A stretch of 9,671 nucleotides of DNA from Gemmatimonadota bacterium (GCA_029859185.1 JAOUDR010000065.1:1-9671), one strand, 5' to 3'. Counted from the first letter of the stretch, positions 1 through 7,068 are shown. Notes: generated by a model from the letters alone, not told the origin. Numbers and translations: made by a program.

Positions 1-2
1 GC

Positions 3-1916
3 GACCGGTTTCCGGACGGCGCCATTCTGGGACCGCTCAGCGACTACCTGCACGCGTCGCAACCGGAGGCCGGGTTGGTGGAGCGGCTCTTCGGCGCGTG
101 GCTGCACGCCGTCCTGGTGCGGACCGAGGCGATTCCCGCGATTCGAGCGTGGCACGAGACGGCATCGCCGGGCCCGCTCGTGCTGCTCCCGGACAGTGGT
201 CCCGTGGGCACGGTCACCAGTGGCGACCTCCCCGTTACGGCAGACGGCCCCGCGGCGGCGTGGGCGCGGGCCCTGCTCGGCGGGCATGAGATCCTCGACG
301 GTCGTGGGCGGGCCATCCGGCGGCCCAACGGCGCGGTGGAGCTGGCTGGCGACGGGACGGGGGGCGGACTCCTGGCCCGACGCGCCGACCTGGAGGCCAT
401 CCGCGCCGATGTGGCGCGGCGGCAGGAGGAGGTCGCACGGCTTGCCGGGCAGCAGGATGACGCGACCCAGATGCAGGTGGCGGCCACCACGGCGCTCGAG
501 GATGCCGGGCGGCGGCTCGAGGCCGTGCAGGCGGCGGCGCGCGAGGCGCAGAACGCGGCCGACGACGCGCGCCGCGTGCTGCAGCGACTCGAGCGTGAAA
601 CCGCCGAACTCGAGGCCGCGGTCACCCGCATAGGCGAGCGGGTGGGGCAGCGCGCGGAGCGTCTCACGACCGTCACCCGCGACACGGTGGACGTGGAACG
701 CACGCACCAGCAACAGGGTGAGCGCCTGGCCGCGCGCCGCGCCGTCCTCCAGGAAGTCGAAGCCCAGCAGGAGGCCGCCCGGGAACGCCGCGTCCACTGG
801 CAGGTCGAAGAGGCGCAGGTCTCCGCGCGCGAGGCGGCGGCCCGGGAACGTGAGGAGCGCGCGACGGCCGAGTTGGCCCTGACCCGGGAGGAACTCGCGG
901 CCCTGGAGACGGAGCTCGGCGGCGCGGACCGGGACAGTGTCGGGGTCGCGGAGCAGCGGCAGCAGTGGACCGACACGCTCGCCGAGCGTCGCGTGACCGT
1001 CCTGGAGCTCGAGGGGGCGGCTGCCACCGCGGAGACGGACGTCGCCGCGGCGGACGCGGCGCTCGCGGTCGCGGAGCACGCCGTCACGAGCGTGCGTGAC
1101 GCTCTCACCGCGGTGTCCGAGCGCGGACACCGCGCGGAGGTGGAACAGGCAGAGCTGGCAGGACGCCGCCAGGCGCTGATCGAGCGGGCCGAGGCCGAGT
1201 GGCATCGGCCGATCAGCGCGCTGCTGAGCGCCGCGGAGGACGTGGAGGGCGAAGTCGACCTGCTCCGCCAGGAGGCGGAACGCCTTGCCGAGCAGCTCGA
1301 GGCGATGGGCGCGGTGAACCCGCTCGCGGTGCAGGAACACGCCGAGGAGCTGAAGCGGCTCGACTTCCTGACGACGCAGCGTGCCGATCTGGTGGAAGGT
1401 CGGGACAAGCTGCAGGCGGCCCTCGCGGAGATCGACCTGACTGCTCGAGCCATGTTCGTCGAGACGTTTGCCGCGATCCGGCGGAACTTCCAGACCGTGT
1501 TCCTCACGTTGTTCGACGGCGGCGAGTGTGACGTTCGGCTGGTCGACGAGAACGACCCCCTTGGCAGCGAGATCGAGATCTCGGCCTCACCACGCGGCAA
1601 GCGCACCCAGCGCATCAACCTGCTCTCGTCCGGGGAGCGGGCGCTCGTGGCCATCTCCCTACTCTTCTCGATCTACCTGGCCAAGCCCAGTCCGTTCTGC
1701 CTGCTCGACGAGGTGGACGCGCCGCTCGACGACGCCAACGTCGTGCGGTTCATTCGCCTGCTGAGCGAGTTCAAGGACGAGACCCAGTTCATCGTGATCA
1801 CGCACAACCCCAGGACGATGCAGGTCGCCGATGCCGTGTATGGCGTGACCATGCAGGAACCCGGCGTGTCCACGATCGTCGGCGTGCGCCTGGGCGAAGC
1901 CGCGGAGCGGTCCTGA
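3..1916 (+). CDS. smc: Chromosome segregation protein SMC, C-terminal part (5' end cut by window)
   Basis: SMC is the ATPase of the bacterial condensin that organises and helps separate chromosomes. The window holds the last 637 codons; the reading frame is open to the left edge. Residues 1 to about 120 are part of the hinge (dimerisation) domain, with 'ILGPLSDYL' and a Gly-rich exit. Residues about 122-475 are an Arg/Glu/Ala-rich coiled coil, the returning arm. The ATPase head C-lobe follows: 'FDGGECDVRL', the ABC signature 'LLSSGERAL' at 540-548, Walker B 'CLLDEVDAPLDD' from 565, and the H-switch 'VITHN' with His601. The end 'VYGVTMQEPGVSTIVGV' is typical of the family. The signature reads LSSGE rather than the usual LSGGE. 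The stop overlaps the protease gene by 4 bases. Identification is secure; the N-terminal Walker A half lies outside. Confidence 0.97.
   Translation, partial: DRFPDGAILGPLSDYLHASQPEAGLVERLFGAWLHAVLVRTEAIPAIRAWHETASPGPLVLLPDSGPVGTVTSGDLPVTADGPAAAWARALLGGHEILDGRGRAIRRPNGAVELAGDGTGGGLLARRADLEAIRADVARRQEEVARLAGQQDDATQMQVAATTALEDAGRRLEAVQAAAREAQNAADDARRVLQRLERETAELEAAVTRIGERVGQRAERLTTVTRDTVDVERTHQQQGERLAARRAVLQEVEAQQEAARERRVHWQVEEAQVSAREAAAREREERATAELALTREELAALETELGGADRDSVGVAEQRQQWTDTLAERRVTVLELEGAAATAETDVAAADAALAVAEHAVTSVRDALTAVSERGHRAEVEQAELAGRRQALIERAEAEWHRPISALLSAAEDVEGEVDLLRQEAERLAEQLEAMGAVNPLAVQEHAEELKRLDFLTTQRADLVEGRDKLQAALAEIDLTARAMFVETFAAIRRNFQTVFLTLFDGGECDVRLVDENDPLGSEIEISASPRGKRTQRINLLSSGERALVAISLLFSIYLAKPSPFCLLDEVDAPLDDANVVRFIRLLSEFKDETQFIVITHNPRTMQVADAVYGVTMQEPGVSTIVGVRLGEAAERS
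1904..1907 (+). promoter_or_regulatory. Shine-Dalgarno site supporting the CTG start of the protease
   Basis: GGAG lies inside the last codons of smc, with 5 bases between it and the CTG at 1913. This spacing suits a ribosome binding site and supports initiation at 1913 rather than at the GTG at 1985. The site is short and the local sequence is GC-rich, so chance occurrence is possible. Confidence 0.45.
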
Positions 1917-4189
1917 GGCGACCGGCATTACTGGCAGCCGCCCTCCTGGCGCTGGGCTCGTCCACCGCGGCGGCACAGCGCCCGGTGGTGTCCCCCCGGT
2001 TGGCTCCCGCGCTCGCGCGCGACAGTCTGCATCCGGTCTGGCTCTTCGCCCGCCCGGAGTTCGCGCTGGACAGTCTCGCGGACTGGGTCGCCGCCCGCGG
2101 GGGGGGCGTGCGCCGCACGAGCCGTTGGCTTCACGCGGTCTCCGCCGTGCTGCCGCCCACCGCACTCGACGCGGTGCTCCAGCGCGCCGGCCTGCGACGA
2201 GTCCAGCCGGTGGCGCGGTTCCGTCGCGGCGGCGCTCCGGAAACGGTGGAGCCCGCCTTCGCCGCCGCGATGCCGCACGTGACGGCGGCGGCTGACTCGC
2301 TCTACGGCCCATCGGCCATGCCGCTCCGGCGTCTCAATCTGTTCCCCCTGGTCGACGCGGGCCTGCGTGGCGCGAACGTGCGGATCGCGGTATTCGATAC
2401 CGGCTTCGAGACGGAGATCGTCACGTTCGCCGGCGCCACCATCGGCGCCCAGTACGACTTCGTGTTCAACGACTCGATCGTCCGGAACGAGGCCGCCGAC
2501 CTGGGCAACGCCTCGACGCACGGGACGGCGGTGTGGTCGCTGCTCGCGGCGCGCGTGCCGGGCACCATGATGGGCATCGCCCCGGACGCCACGTACCTGC
2601 TGGCCAAGACGGAGGACGAGCGGTCGGAAACCCCGTTGGAGGAGGACAACTTCGTAGCGGCGCTCGAATGGGCCGACTCGCTTGGCGCCCACGTCGTGAC
2701 CGCGAGCCTCGGCTACCTTACCTTCGACGGCGGCGGCGGATACGGACCCGACGACCTGAACGGCGACGTCGCCGTCACGACGCGGGCCGCCGACTCCGCG
2801 GTCGCCCGCGGGATCCTGGTGCTGTCCGCCGCGGGGAACGGAGGGCCGGGCACGCAGAGCCTGATCACGCCGGCGGACGGAGATTCGGTCCTCGCCATCG
2901 GCGCGGAGGACTCGACCGGGACGGTGGCGTCGTTCAGCTCCCGTGGCCCCACCGCCGACGGCCGCGTGAAGCCCGATTTCTCCGCGCCGGGCGTCGCCAT
3001 CTGGGTGGCATTCGCGCAGGGCGGGGGTGGGGTGACCTACGGGCGCGGCAACGGAACGTCCTTCGCGACGCCGATTCTCGCGGGCGGTGCGGCGTTGTTC
3101 CTCGACGCCCATCCCGGATACGACCCGATCGCCGTTCGTGACGCATTGCGTCTCAGCGCCGATCAGCGCACCGCGCCGGACAACGCGCGTGGGTGGGGCC
3201 GGCCGGACCTGACCGGCGCCACCACGTACCCGCGCGGGATCACGATGATCGAGGGAGGCGACACGGTGACCGCCGTGGCCCCACGCTTCTCGTGGACCGT
3301 GCCCGAGGCGCCGGCGTTCGCGCGCCCGTTCTCGTATCGTCTGCGGGTGACCCGCGAGAGCGCGTTTGGGCTGGTGCTGCTCGACACCACGCTCGCCGAC
3401 ACCACCGCCGGGCTGGGGATCGCGCTCCATGGCGGGGTCCGCGTCGCGTGGAGCCTCACCGCAACATCGGCGGATTCCGCGGTCGCTACGGTCACGAGTG
3501 ACGGGGCGCTCGCGGTCCCGGCCTGGGTCACCCTGGAGACGCTGAACAACCCCGCAGGGACGACGATCCGCGACTTCCGGCCGGAATTCCAGTGGTCGTC
3601 ACCGGACGCGCCGGCCCCGCCCGGCCCGTTCCTGTACGACCTCCGCGTTACCCGCGTGGACAACGGGCAGCTCGAAGTGCAGGCGGACAGCCTCACCGCG
3701 ACGAGCTTCGTCCCCACCGTCGACCTGGAGCGCAACACCCCCTACCGGTGGAGCGTCACGGCACGGCTTGGTGACGAAACCGAGACGGTCACGAGCCGTG
3801 GGACGTTCGTGATCGTGGACGACACGGCCCCGCCGGTCACGGCGCTGTACCAGAATTTCCCCAACCCGTTCCCGCAGCCGAGCACCGGGCAACCCGGCAC
3901 CTGCCTGTGGTTCGATCTCGCCGTCGAGGGCATCGTCCGGCTCGAGATCCTCGACCTCCGCGGGCTCCCGGTGCGCCGGCTACTGCCGCGGAACGACCTT
4001 GGCCCGCTGCTTCGTCCCGGACGCTACGGGCGGCCGGAACCGGGTGACCCGGGATGCGACCAGCGGTTCGCGTGGGACGGCACTACCGAGGCCGGCGTCG
4101 AGGTGAATCCCGGCGTGTACCTCGCGAAGCTCACCACGCCGGAAGGCGCCTTCTTCAAACGCATCGTCTTCATCGGCACGACCCCGTGA
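1913..4189 (+). CDS. Secreted subtilisin-like (S8) serine protease with Ig-like repeats and FlgD-like C-terminal domain
   Basis: A 758-residue exported endopeptidase. From the CTG at 1913 the protein opens with a classic signal peptide: Arg-Arg, a Leu/Ala core, and 'STAAAQ' with cleavage near residue 21. The next conventional start, GTG 1985, would delete it. Residues about 22-115 resemble an inhibitor-type propeptide. The S8 catalytic domain shows all key residues: Asp162 in 'AVFDTGF', His203 in 'STHGTAV', oxyanion Asn309 in 'SAAGNGG', and Ser383 in 'GNGTSFATP'. Two Ig/Fn3-like repeats follow, 100 residues apart (starting near 457 'PRFSW' and 557 'PEFQW'). The last domain (645-758) begins 'LYQNFPNPF' and resembles the FlgD-like or type IX sorting-type C-terminal domain of FCB bacteria. 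It holds the only two cysteines, 664 and 715. Physiological substrate unknown. It is embedded in the smc-lolA unit with overlaps at both ends, so it is probably constitutively co-expressed. Confidence 0.93.
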   Translation: MRRPALLAAALLALGSSTAAAQRPVVSPRLAPALARDSLHPVWLFARPEFALDSLADWVAARGGGVRRTSRWLHAVSAVLPPTALDAVLQRAGLRRVQPVARFRRGGAPETVEPAFAAAMPHVTAAADSLYGPSAMPLRRLNLFPLVDAGLRGANVRIAVFDTGFETEIVTFAGATIGAQYDFVFNDSIVRNEAADLGNASTHGTAVWSLLAARVPGTMMGIAPDATYLLAKTEDERSETPLEEDNFVAALEWADSLGAHVVTASLGYLTFDGGGGYGPDDLNGDVAVTTRAADSAVARGILVLSAAGNGGPGTQSLITPADGDSVLAIGAEDSTGTVASFSSRGPTADGRVKPDFSAPGVAIWVAFAQGGGGVTYGRGNGTSFATPILAGGAALFLDAHPGYDPIAVRDALRLSADQRTAPDNARGWGRPDLTGATTYPRGITMIEGGDTVTAVAPRFSWTVPEAPAFARPFSYRLRVTRESAFGLVLLDTTLADTTAGLGIALHGGVRVAWSLTATSADSAVATVTSDGALAVPAWVTLETLNNPAGTTIRDFRPEFQWSSPDAPAPPGPFLYDLRVTRVDNGQLEVQADSLTATSFVPTVDLERNTPYRWSVTARLGDETETVTSRGTFVIVDDTAPPVTALYQNFPNPFPQPSTGQPGTCLWFDLAVEGIVRLEILDLRGLPVRRLLPRNDLGPLLRPGRYGRPEPGDPGCDQRFAWDGTTEAGVEVNPGVYLAKLTTPEGAFFKRIVFIGTTP

Positions 4190-4956
4190 CGTTCGCGCTC
4201 ACCGTCCTCGGCTCGGGGACCGTGGCGCCATCCGCCGCGCGCGCGGCGCCCGGGCATTGGGTCGAAGCAGGCGGCGCGCGCCTGCTGCTCGATTGTGGGG
4301 CGGGCGTGCTGCAGAGCGCAGCCCGCCACGGCGTGCCGTGGGAGACCGTCACCCACGTGGCCCTCAGCCATTTCCATGCGGACCATTGGGGCGAGCTTCC
4401 CCACTTCCTCTTCGCGCTGCGATGGGGCATCGAGCCCGCTCGGGCCGACCCGCTCGTGCTGCTCGGCCCCGAGGGGCTGGCGGAGCGATTGGAGCACCTC
4501 GAGCGAGCCTACGGTCCCTGGGTGCGGGACCCGGGGTATCCGCTCGAGGTGATCGAGCTCCCCCCCGACGGCCGTCGCGCGCTGAGCGGCGACGTGGAAC
4601 TGGCGTGGACCCGGACCCAGCATACCGAGGAGAGCCTGGCGTACGCCGTCAGCCACGCTGGCCGTCGGCTGGTGTATACGGGGGATACGGGACCGACCCC
4701 GACGCTCGCCAGGTGGGCGGAGGGGTGCGATCTCCTGCTGGCCGAGTGCTCGCTCCCCGAGGACCGGGCGATGGCGATACATTTAACCCCCTCCCAGACC
4801 GGGGAACTGGCCCGGGAGGCGAGGTGCAAGTCGTTGGTGCTCACGCACTTCTATCCACCGATGGAAACCGCCCAGCCGGCCCGCGGGGCGGCGGCGAGAT
4901 ACGCGGGTCCGATCGCCGCCGCGCAGGATGGCGATCGCTTCGTGATCGAGGCATGA
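4186..4956 (+). CDS. Metallo-beta-lactamase-fold hydrolase, RNase Z-like
   Basis: A 256-residue cytoplasmic protein of the MBL fold; no signal peptide or membrane segment. It opens 'LTVLGSGTVAPS', followed by 'LLLDCGAGVLQ', as in the RNase Z/ElaC group. Predicted zinc ligands are in 'HFHADH' (62-67), His146, Asp167 in 'YTGDTGP' and His221 in 'LTHFYP'; 'HLTPSQTGELA' (from 199) matches the catalytic His region of RNase Z. At 256 residues it is shorter than a typical RNase Z (about 300), so a tRNA 3'-processing role is possible but not secure. A generic phosphodiesterase or hydrolase is the alternative. The start is GTG 4186, giving a GTGA overlap with the protease stop. No Shine-Dalgarno is visible there, so translation probably depends on coupling. 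An open frame extends upstream to 4054 but lies within the protease gene. Confidence 0.9.
   Translation: MTFALTVLGSGTVAPSAARAAPGHWVEAGGARLLLDCGAGVLQSAARHGVPWETVTHVALSHFHADHWGELPHFLFALRWGIEPARADPLVLLGPEGLAERLEHLERAYGPWVRDPGYPLEVIELPPDGRRALSGDVELAWTRTQHTEESLAYAVSHAGRRLVYTGDTGPTPTLARWAEGCDLLLAECSLPEDRAMAIHLTPSQTGELAREARCKSLVLTHFYPPMETAQPARGAAARYAGPIAAAQDGDRFVIEA
4948..4951 (+). promoter_or_regulatory. Shine-Dalgarno site for aroF
   Basis: GAGG lies 9 bases before the ATG at 4961 and overlaps the end of the preceding hydrolase gene. It fixes the aroF start 4 bases beyond that gene's stop. Confidence 0.5.
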
Positions 4957-4960
4957 AACG

Positions 4961-6004
4961 ATGCTGATCGTGATGCAGCACGGCGCCGCTCCCGAAGAGG
5001 TGGCGCGGGTCGTCGAGACGATCGAGGAGATGGGATACCAGGCGCGCCCGATGCCGGGCGCGCAGCGCACGGCCATTGGCCTGGTCGGGAACGACGGGCG
5101 GGTGGACGCGACGCGCCTTGCCGCGCTGACGGGCGTGAAGGAGATCATCCACGTCACGCAACCGTACAAGCAGGTGTCGCGCGAGTGGAAGCCGGAGTCC
5201 ACCGTGGTGGAAGTGGCCGGGGGCGTGCGAGTCGGGGGAGCCGAGATCACCGTGATCGCCGGTCCGTGCGCGGTGGAGTCGGAACAGCAGATCCTCGAAA
5301 CGGCGCGACTCGTACGTGACCACGGCGCGACGCTCCTCCGAGGCGGCGCGTTCAAGCCCCGCACGTCGCCGTACGCGTTCCAGGGGCTCGGCAAAAAGGG
5401 ACTGAAGCTGCTGGCCCTCGCGCGCGAGGAGACCGGACTCCCTGTCGTCACCGAGGCGCTCGACGCCGATGGCGTAGACCTCGTGGCCGAGTACGCCGAC
5501 GTGATCCAGATCGGCGCCCGGAACATGCAGAACTTCCCGCTCCTCAGGCGCGCCGGCCAGAGCGGCAAGCCCGTCTTGCTCAAGCGTGGAATCGCGGCCA
5601 CCATCACCGAGTTGCTGCTGTCGGCCGAGTACATTCTGGCCGAGGACAACCAGAACGTGATCCTGTGCGAGCGTGGCATTCGTGGCTTCGATCCGAGTAC
5701 GCGCAACGTGTTCGATCTCTCGGCGATCCCGGTGGTGAAGGAGCTGTCCCACTTGCCGATCGTGGCCGATCCGAGTCACGGCACCGGACGACGGTCCAAG
5801 GTGGTGCCAATGGCCCGGGCCGCCGTCGCGGCCGGCGCGGATGGCCTCATCATCGAGGTACACCCGCAGCCCGATCGCGCGCTGTCCGACGGCGAGCAGA
5901 GCCTGTTCCCCGCTCAGTTCATCGAGATGATGCGGGAGATCGTCGCCGTGGCCGAGGCGATTGGGCGGAAGGTCGCGGAGCCGAGTCCGGCACCGGTCCG
6001 ATGA
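4961..6004 (+). CDS. aroF: 3-deoxy-7-phosphoheptulonate (DAHP) synthase, type I-beta
   Basis: A 347-residue cytoplasmic enzyme condensing phosphoenolpyruvate with erythrose 4-phosphate, the first step of the shikimate pathway to aromatic amino acids. Residues 1 to about 70 form the small ferredoxin-like N-terminal domain that mediates feedback control in the Thermotoga-type enzyme. The TIM-barrel domain follows. Key motifs are 'IAGPCAVESEQQ', 'LRGGAFKPRTSPYAFQG', 'QIGARNMQNF', 'LLKRG' and 'DPSHGTGRRS'. Expected metal ligands are Cys103, His273, Glu299 and Asp310, each one position on from the ligands I recall for the Thermotoga maritima enzyme. Length is normal for the family. It starts 4 bases after the hydrolase stop and overlaps lolA by ATGA. 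No leader peptide or attenuator is visible, so control is more likely allosteric than by a local attenuator. Confidence 0.96.
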   Translation: MLIVMQHGAAPEEVARVVETIEEMGYQARPMPGAQRTAIGLVGNDGRVDATRLAALTGVKEIIHVTQPYKQVSREWKPESTVVEVAGGVRVGGAEITVIAGPCAVESEQQILETARLVRDHGATLLRGGAFKPRTSPYAFQGLGKKGLKLLALAREETGLPVVTEALDADGVDLVAEYADVIQIGARNMQNFPLLRRAGQSGKPVLLKRGIAATITELLLSAEYILAEDNQNVILCERGIRGFDPSTRNVFDLSAIPVVKELSHLPIVADPSHGTGRRSKVVPMARAAVAAGADGLIIEVHPQPDRALSDGEQSLFPAQFIEMMREIVAVAEAIGRKVAEPSPAPVR

Positions 6005-6735
6005 CGGCGGAACGGTGGGACGGCGGAACGGCGGAACGGTCGCACGGCGGTGCGGCGCGACGAGTCGGTCGACCGCGCTGCCGCGCTGCTGCGCTGCCCC
6101 TGCTGCCCCTTCTGCCTCTTCTCCCCTTCCTGCCGCTCCACGCCCAGGACGCGCCCGCGGCGCTTGCCCGTGCCGAGCGGGCCTACGCGTCCGCCACGTC
6201 GCTCCGTGCGGAATTCGGACAGGTCATCAGCAATCCCATGCTCGGCGACCCGGAGACGAGCAACGGCACGCTGTTTCTCGTGAAGCCGGACAAGTTCGCG
6301 ATGCGGTTCGCGAAGCCCGAGGGTGACCGGATCGTGGCGGACGGGACCTGGCTCTGGGCCTACACACCGAGCACGGTGCCGAACCAGGTCATCCGACAGC
6401 CGGTACCCACCTCCGGCGCAGCGACGCCCAACCTGTTTGCACAATTCGTGGACCGACCGCTCGAGCGGTACGACGCGACGTATGGCGGCCGGGACACGGT
6501 GGCGGGTGAGGCGGTCGAGCTGGTGACCCTCGTTCCGAAAGCCCGCGACCTCGGCTTCCGGCGAGCGACCGTGGCGATCTCGGAGCGTACAGGCTGGATT
6601 CGCCGGGTCGTGATCATCGAGGACTCGGGTCAGCGGCGGACGCTGGTGCTCACGGCGCTCACGCCGAACGCGGACGTGCCAAAGGACGAAGTGACGTTCA
6701 CGCCGCCGCGGGGGACGAAAGTGGTGAGTCCCTAG
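6001..6735 (+). CDS. lolA: LolA-like outer-membrane lipoprotein carrier protein
   Basis: A 244-residue periplasmic protein of the LolA/LolB-like fold, which shuttles lipoproteins from the LolCDE transporter to the outer membrane. The mature part begins near residue 49 ('QDAPAALARAERAYAS'). It carries the family pattern 'SLRAEFGQ', then 'NGTLFLVKPDKFAMRFAKP', 'DGTWLWAYTP' and a beta-rich remainder ending 'TFTPPRG'. ATG 6001 is the only ATG, GTG or TTG codon in frame before the hydrophobic stretch, and it overlaps the aroF stop as ATGA. No Shine-Dalgarno is well placed, so coupling to aroF is likely. The N-terminus is odd. Residues 2-20 come from a GGCGGAACGG-type repeat, and the signal core has proline at almost every third residue ('LPLLPLLPLLPFLPLHAQ'). 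The family is divergent, so the exact cargo role is inferred. Confidence 0.85.
   Translation: MTAERWDGGTAERSHGGAARRVGRPRCRAAALPLLPLLPLLPFLPLHAQDAPAALARAERAYASATSLRAEFGQVISNPMLGDPETSNGTLFLVKPDKFAMRFAKPEGDRIVADGTWLWAYTPSTVPNQVIRQPVPTSGAATPNLFAQFVDRPLERYDATYGGRDTVAGEAVELVTLVPKARDLGFRRATVAISERTGWIRRVVIIEDSGQRRTLVLTALTPNADVPKDEVTFTPPRGTKVVSP
6005..6053 (+). repeat. Degenerate GGCGGAACGG short repeat at the 5' end of lolA
   Basis: Exact copies of GGCGGAACGG occur at 6006-6015, 6022-6031 and 6030-6039, with decayed copies to about 6053 (for example ACGGCGGTGCGG). The tract encodes residues 2 to about 18 of the LolA precursor, ahead of its hydrophobic core. It has the look of an intergenic simple repeat that now lies inside the reading frame. 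Confidence 0.7.
6078..6138 (+). repeat. CTGCC/CTTCTGCC pyrimidine-rich repeat encoding the lolA signal core
   Basis: A run of about 60 bases built from CTGCC, CTGCTGCCCC and CTTCTGCC-like units. In frame it gives Leu-Leu-Pro repeats that form the hydrophobic part of the LolA signal peptide. It directly follows the GGCGGAACGG tract, so the whole precursor region is low-complexity DNA. Confidence 0.6.
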
Positions 6736-6754
6736 GCGCCTTCCCTACCAAGTG

Positions 6755-6794
6755 CGCGAGTGAACTCGCGGCTCGGCACCGGCCCGTGAACGGG
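6755..6794 (+). terminator. Tandem hairpins with TGAA loops after lolA
   Basis: CGCGAG-TGAA-CTCGCG (6755-6770; the arms extend one more base as a perfect palindrome) lies 19 bases after the lolA stop. A second, shorter hairpin CCCG-TGAA-CGGG is at 6783-6794. Both share the same TGAA loop. There is no T-run, so this is not a textbook intrinsic terminator. The position at the end of the five-gene unit suggests a transcript end or an RNA 3'-end stabiliser. Confidence 0.4.
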
Positions 6795-6848
6795 GGGCGG
6801 CGTCCTTCACATTCCTCCTCAGGTTCGGGCACGTGTTGCTGGATCCCT

Positions 6849-6950
6849 AAGCTGAGTCGCGAGCGGCAGCTGGCCGTCGAGGAGGCGGTCGGCTTCGCGA
6901 CAGCGATCGCCGGGGCGCTGCAGTACGCGCACGAACAAGGCTGGCTGCAC
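6849..6950 (+). pseudogene. Relic of a Ser/Thr protein kinase domain (alpha-E region)
   Basis: Thirty-four codons read 'KLSRERQLAVEEAV', then 'ALQYAHEQGWLH'. This matches the stretch of bacterial Hanks-type kinases (PknB family) between the hinge and the catalytic loop, usually 'RERQLPVEEAL...ALAYAHERGVVHRD'. Similarity stops exactly at the His of the HRD motif: the next codons read Val-Gly, not Arg-Asp, and no DFG or later motif follows. No ATP-binding lobe is found upstream; the sequence reverts to the lolA 3' region. It is therefore a fragment, not a functional kinase. An intact frame covers it (6786-7466) but runs into the peroxidase gene antisense and is not a real gene. Confidence 0.65.
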
Positions 6951-6951
6951 G

Positions 6952-7068
6952 TCGGAGCCGGCCCGCTTCACCTCCGGGTTCGGCGGGCAGCGTGTGACGC
7001 TGGTGTGGCGCCCGGACGTCAGGGTGCAGGGGCGCGATTCCGTGTGCGTCCTGCGCCTCGAGCGCTGA
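6952..7068 (+). pseudogene. Second coding-like relic (C-terminal tail of an unknown gene)
   Basis: Directly after the kinase relic, but in another frame, 38 codons read 'SEPARFTSGFGG', then 'VTLVWRPDVRV' and end 'VCVLRLER' at a TGA. Nearly all third positions are G or C (36 of 38), as in the real genes here; the other frame over the same bases lacks this bias. No start codon or family is recognised. It may be the tail of a lost gene joined to the kinase relic by a deletion, or simply a chance frame. Confidence 0.35.

Noticed and set aside
44..1654. 536-codon open frame on the minus strand opposite smc
   Set aside because: Ser/Arg/Ala-rich translation with no family resemblance. It is the antisense shadow of a clearly recognisable SMC coding sequence in GC-rich DNA.
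1928..3430. 500-codon open frame on the minus strand opposite the protease
   Set aside because: Arg/Gly/His-rich low-complexity product with no motifs. The plus strand carries a full S8 catalytic triad in the same region.
4054..4185. N-terminal extension of the MBL hydrolase
   Set aside because: The extra 44 codons overlap the protease C-terminal domain and resemble no MBL protein. GTG 4186 begins exactly where family similarity begins.
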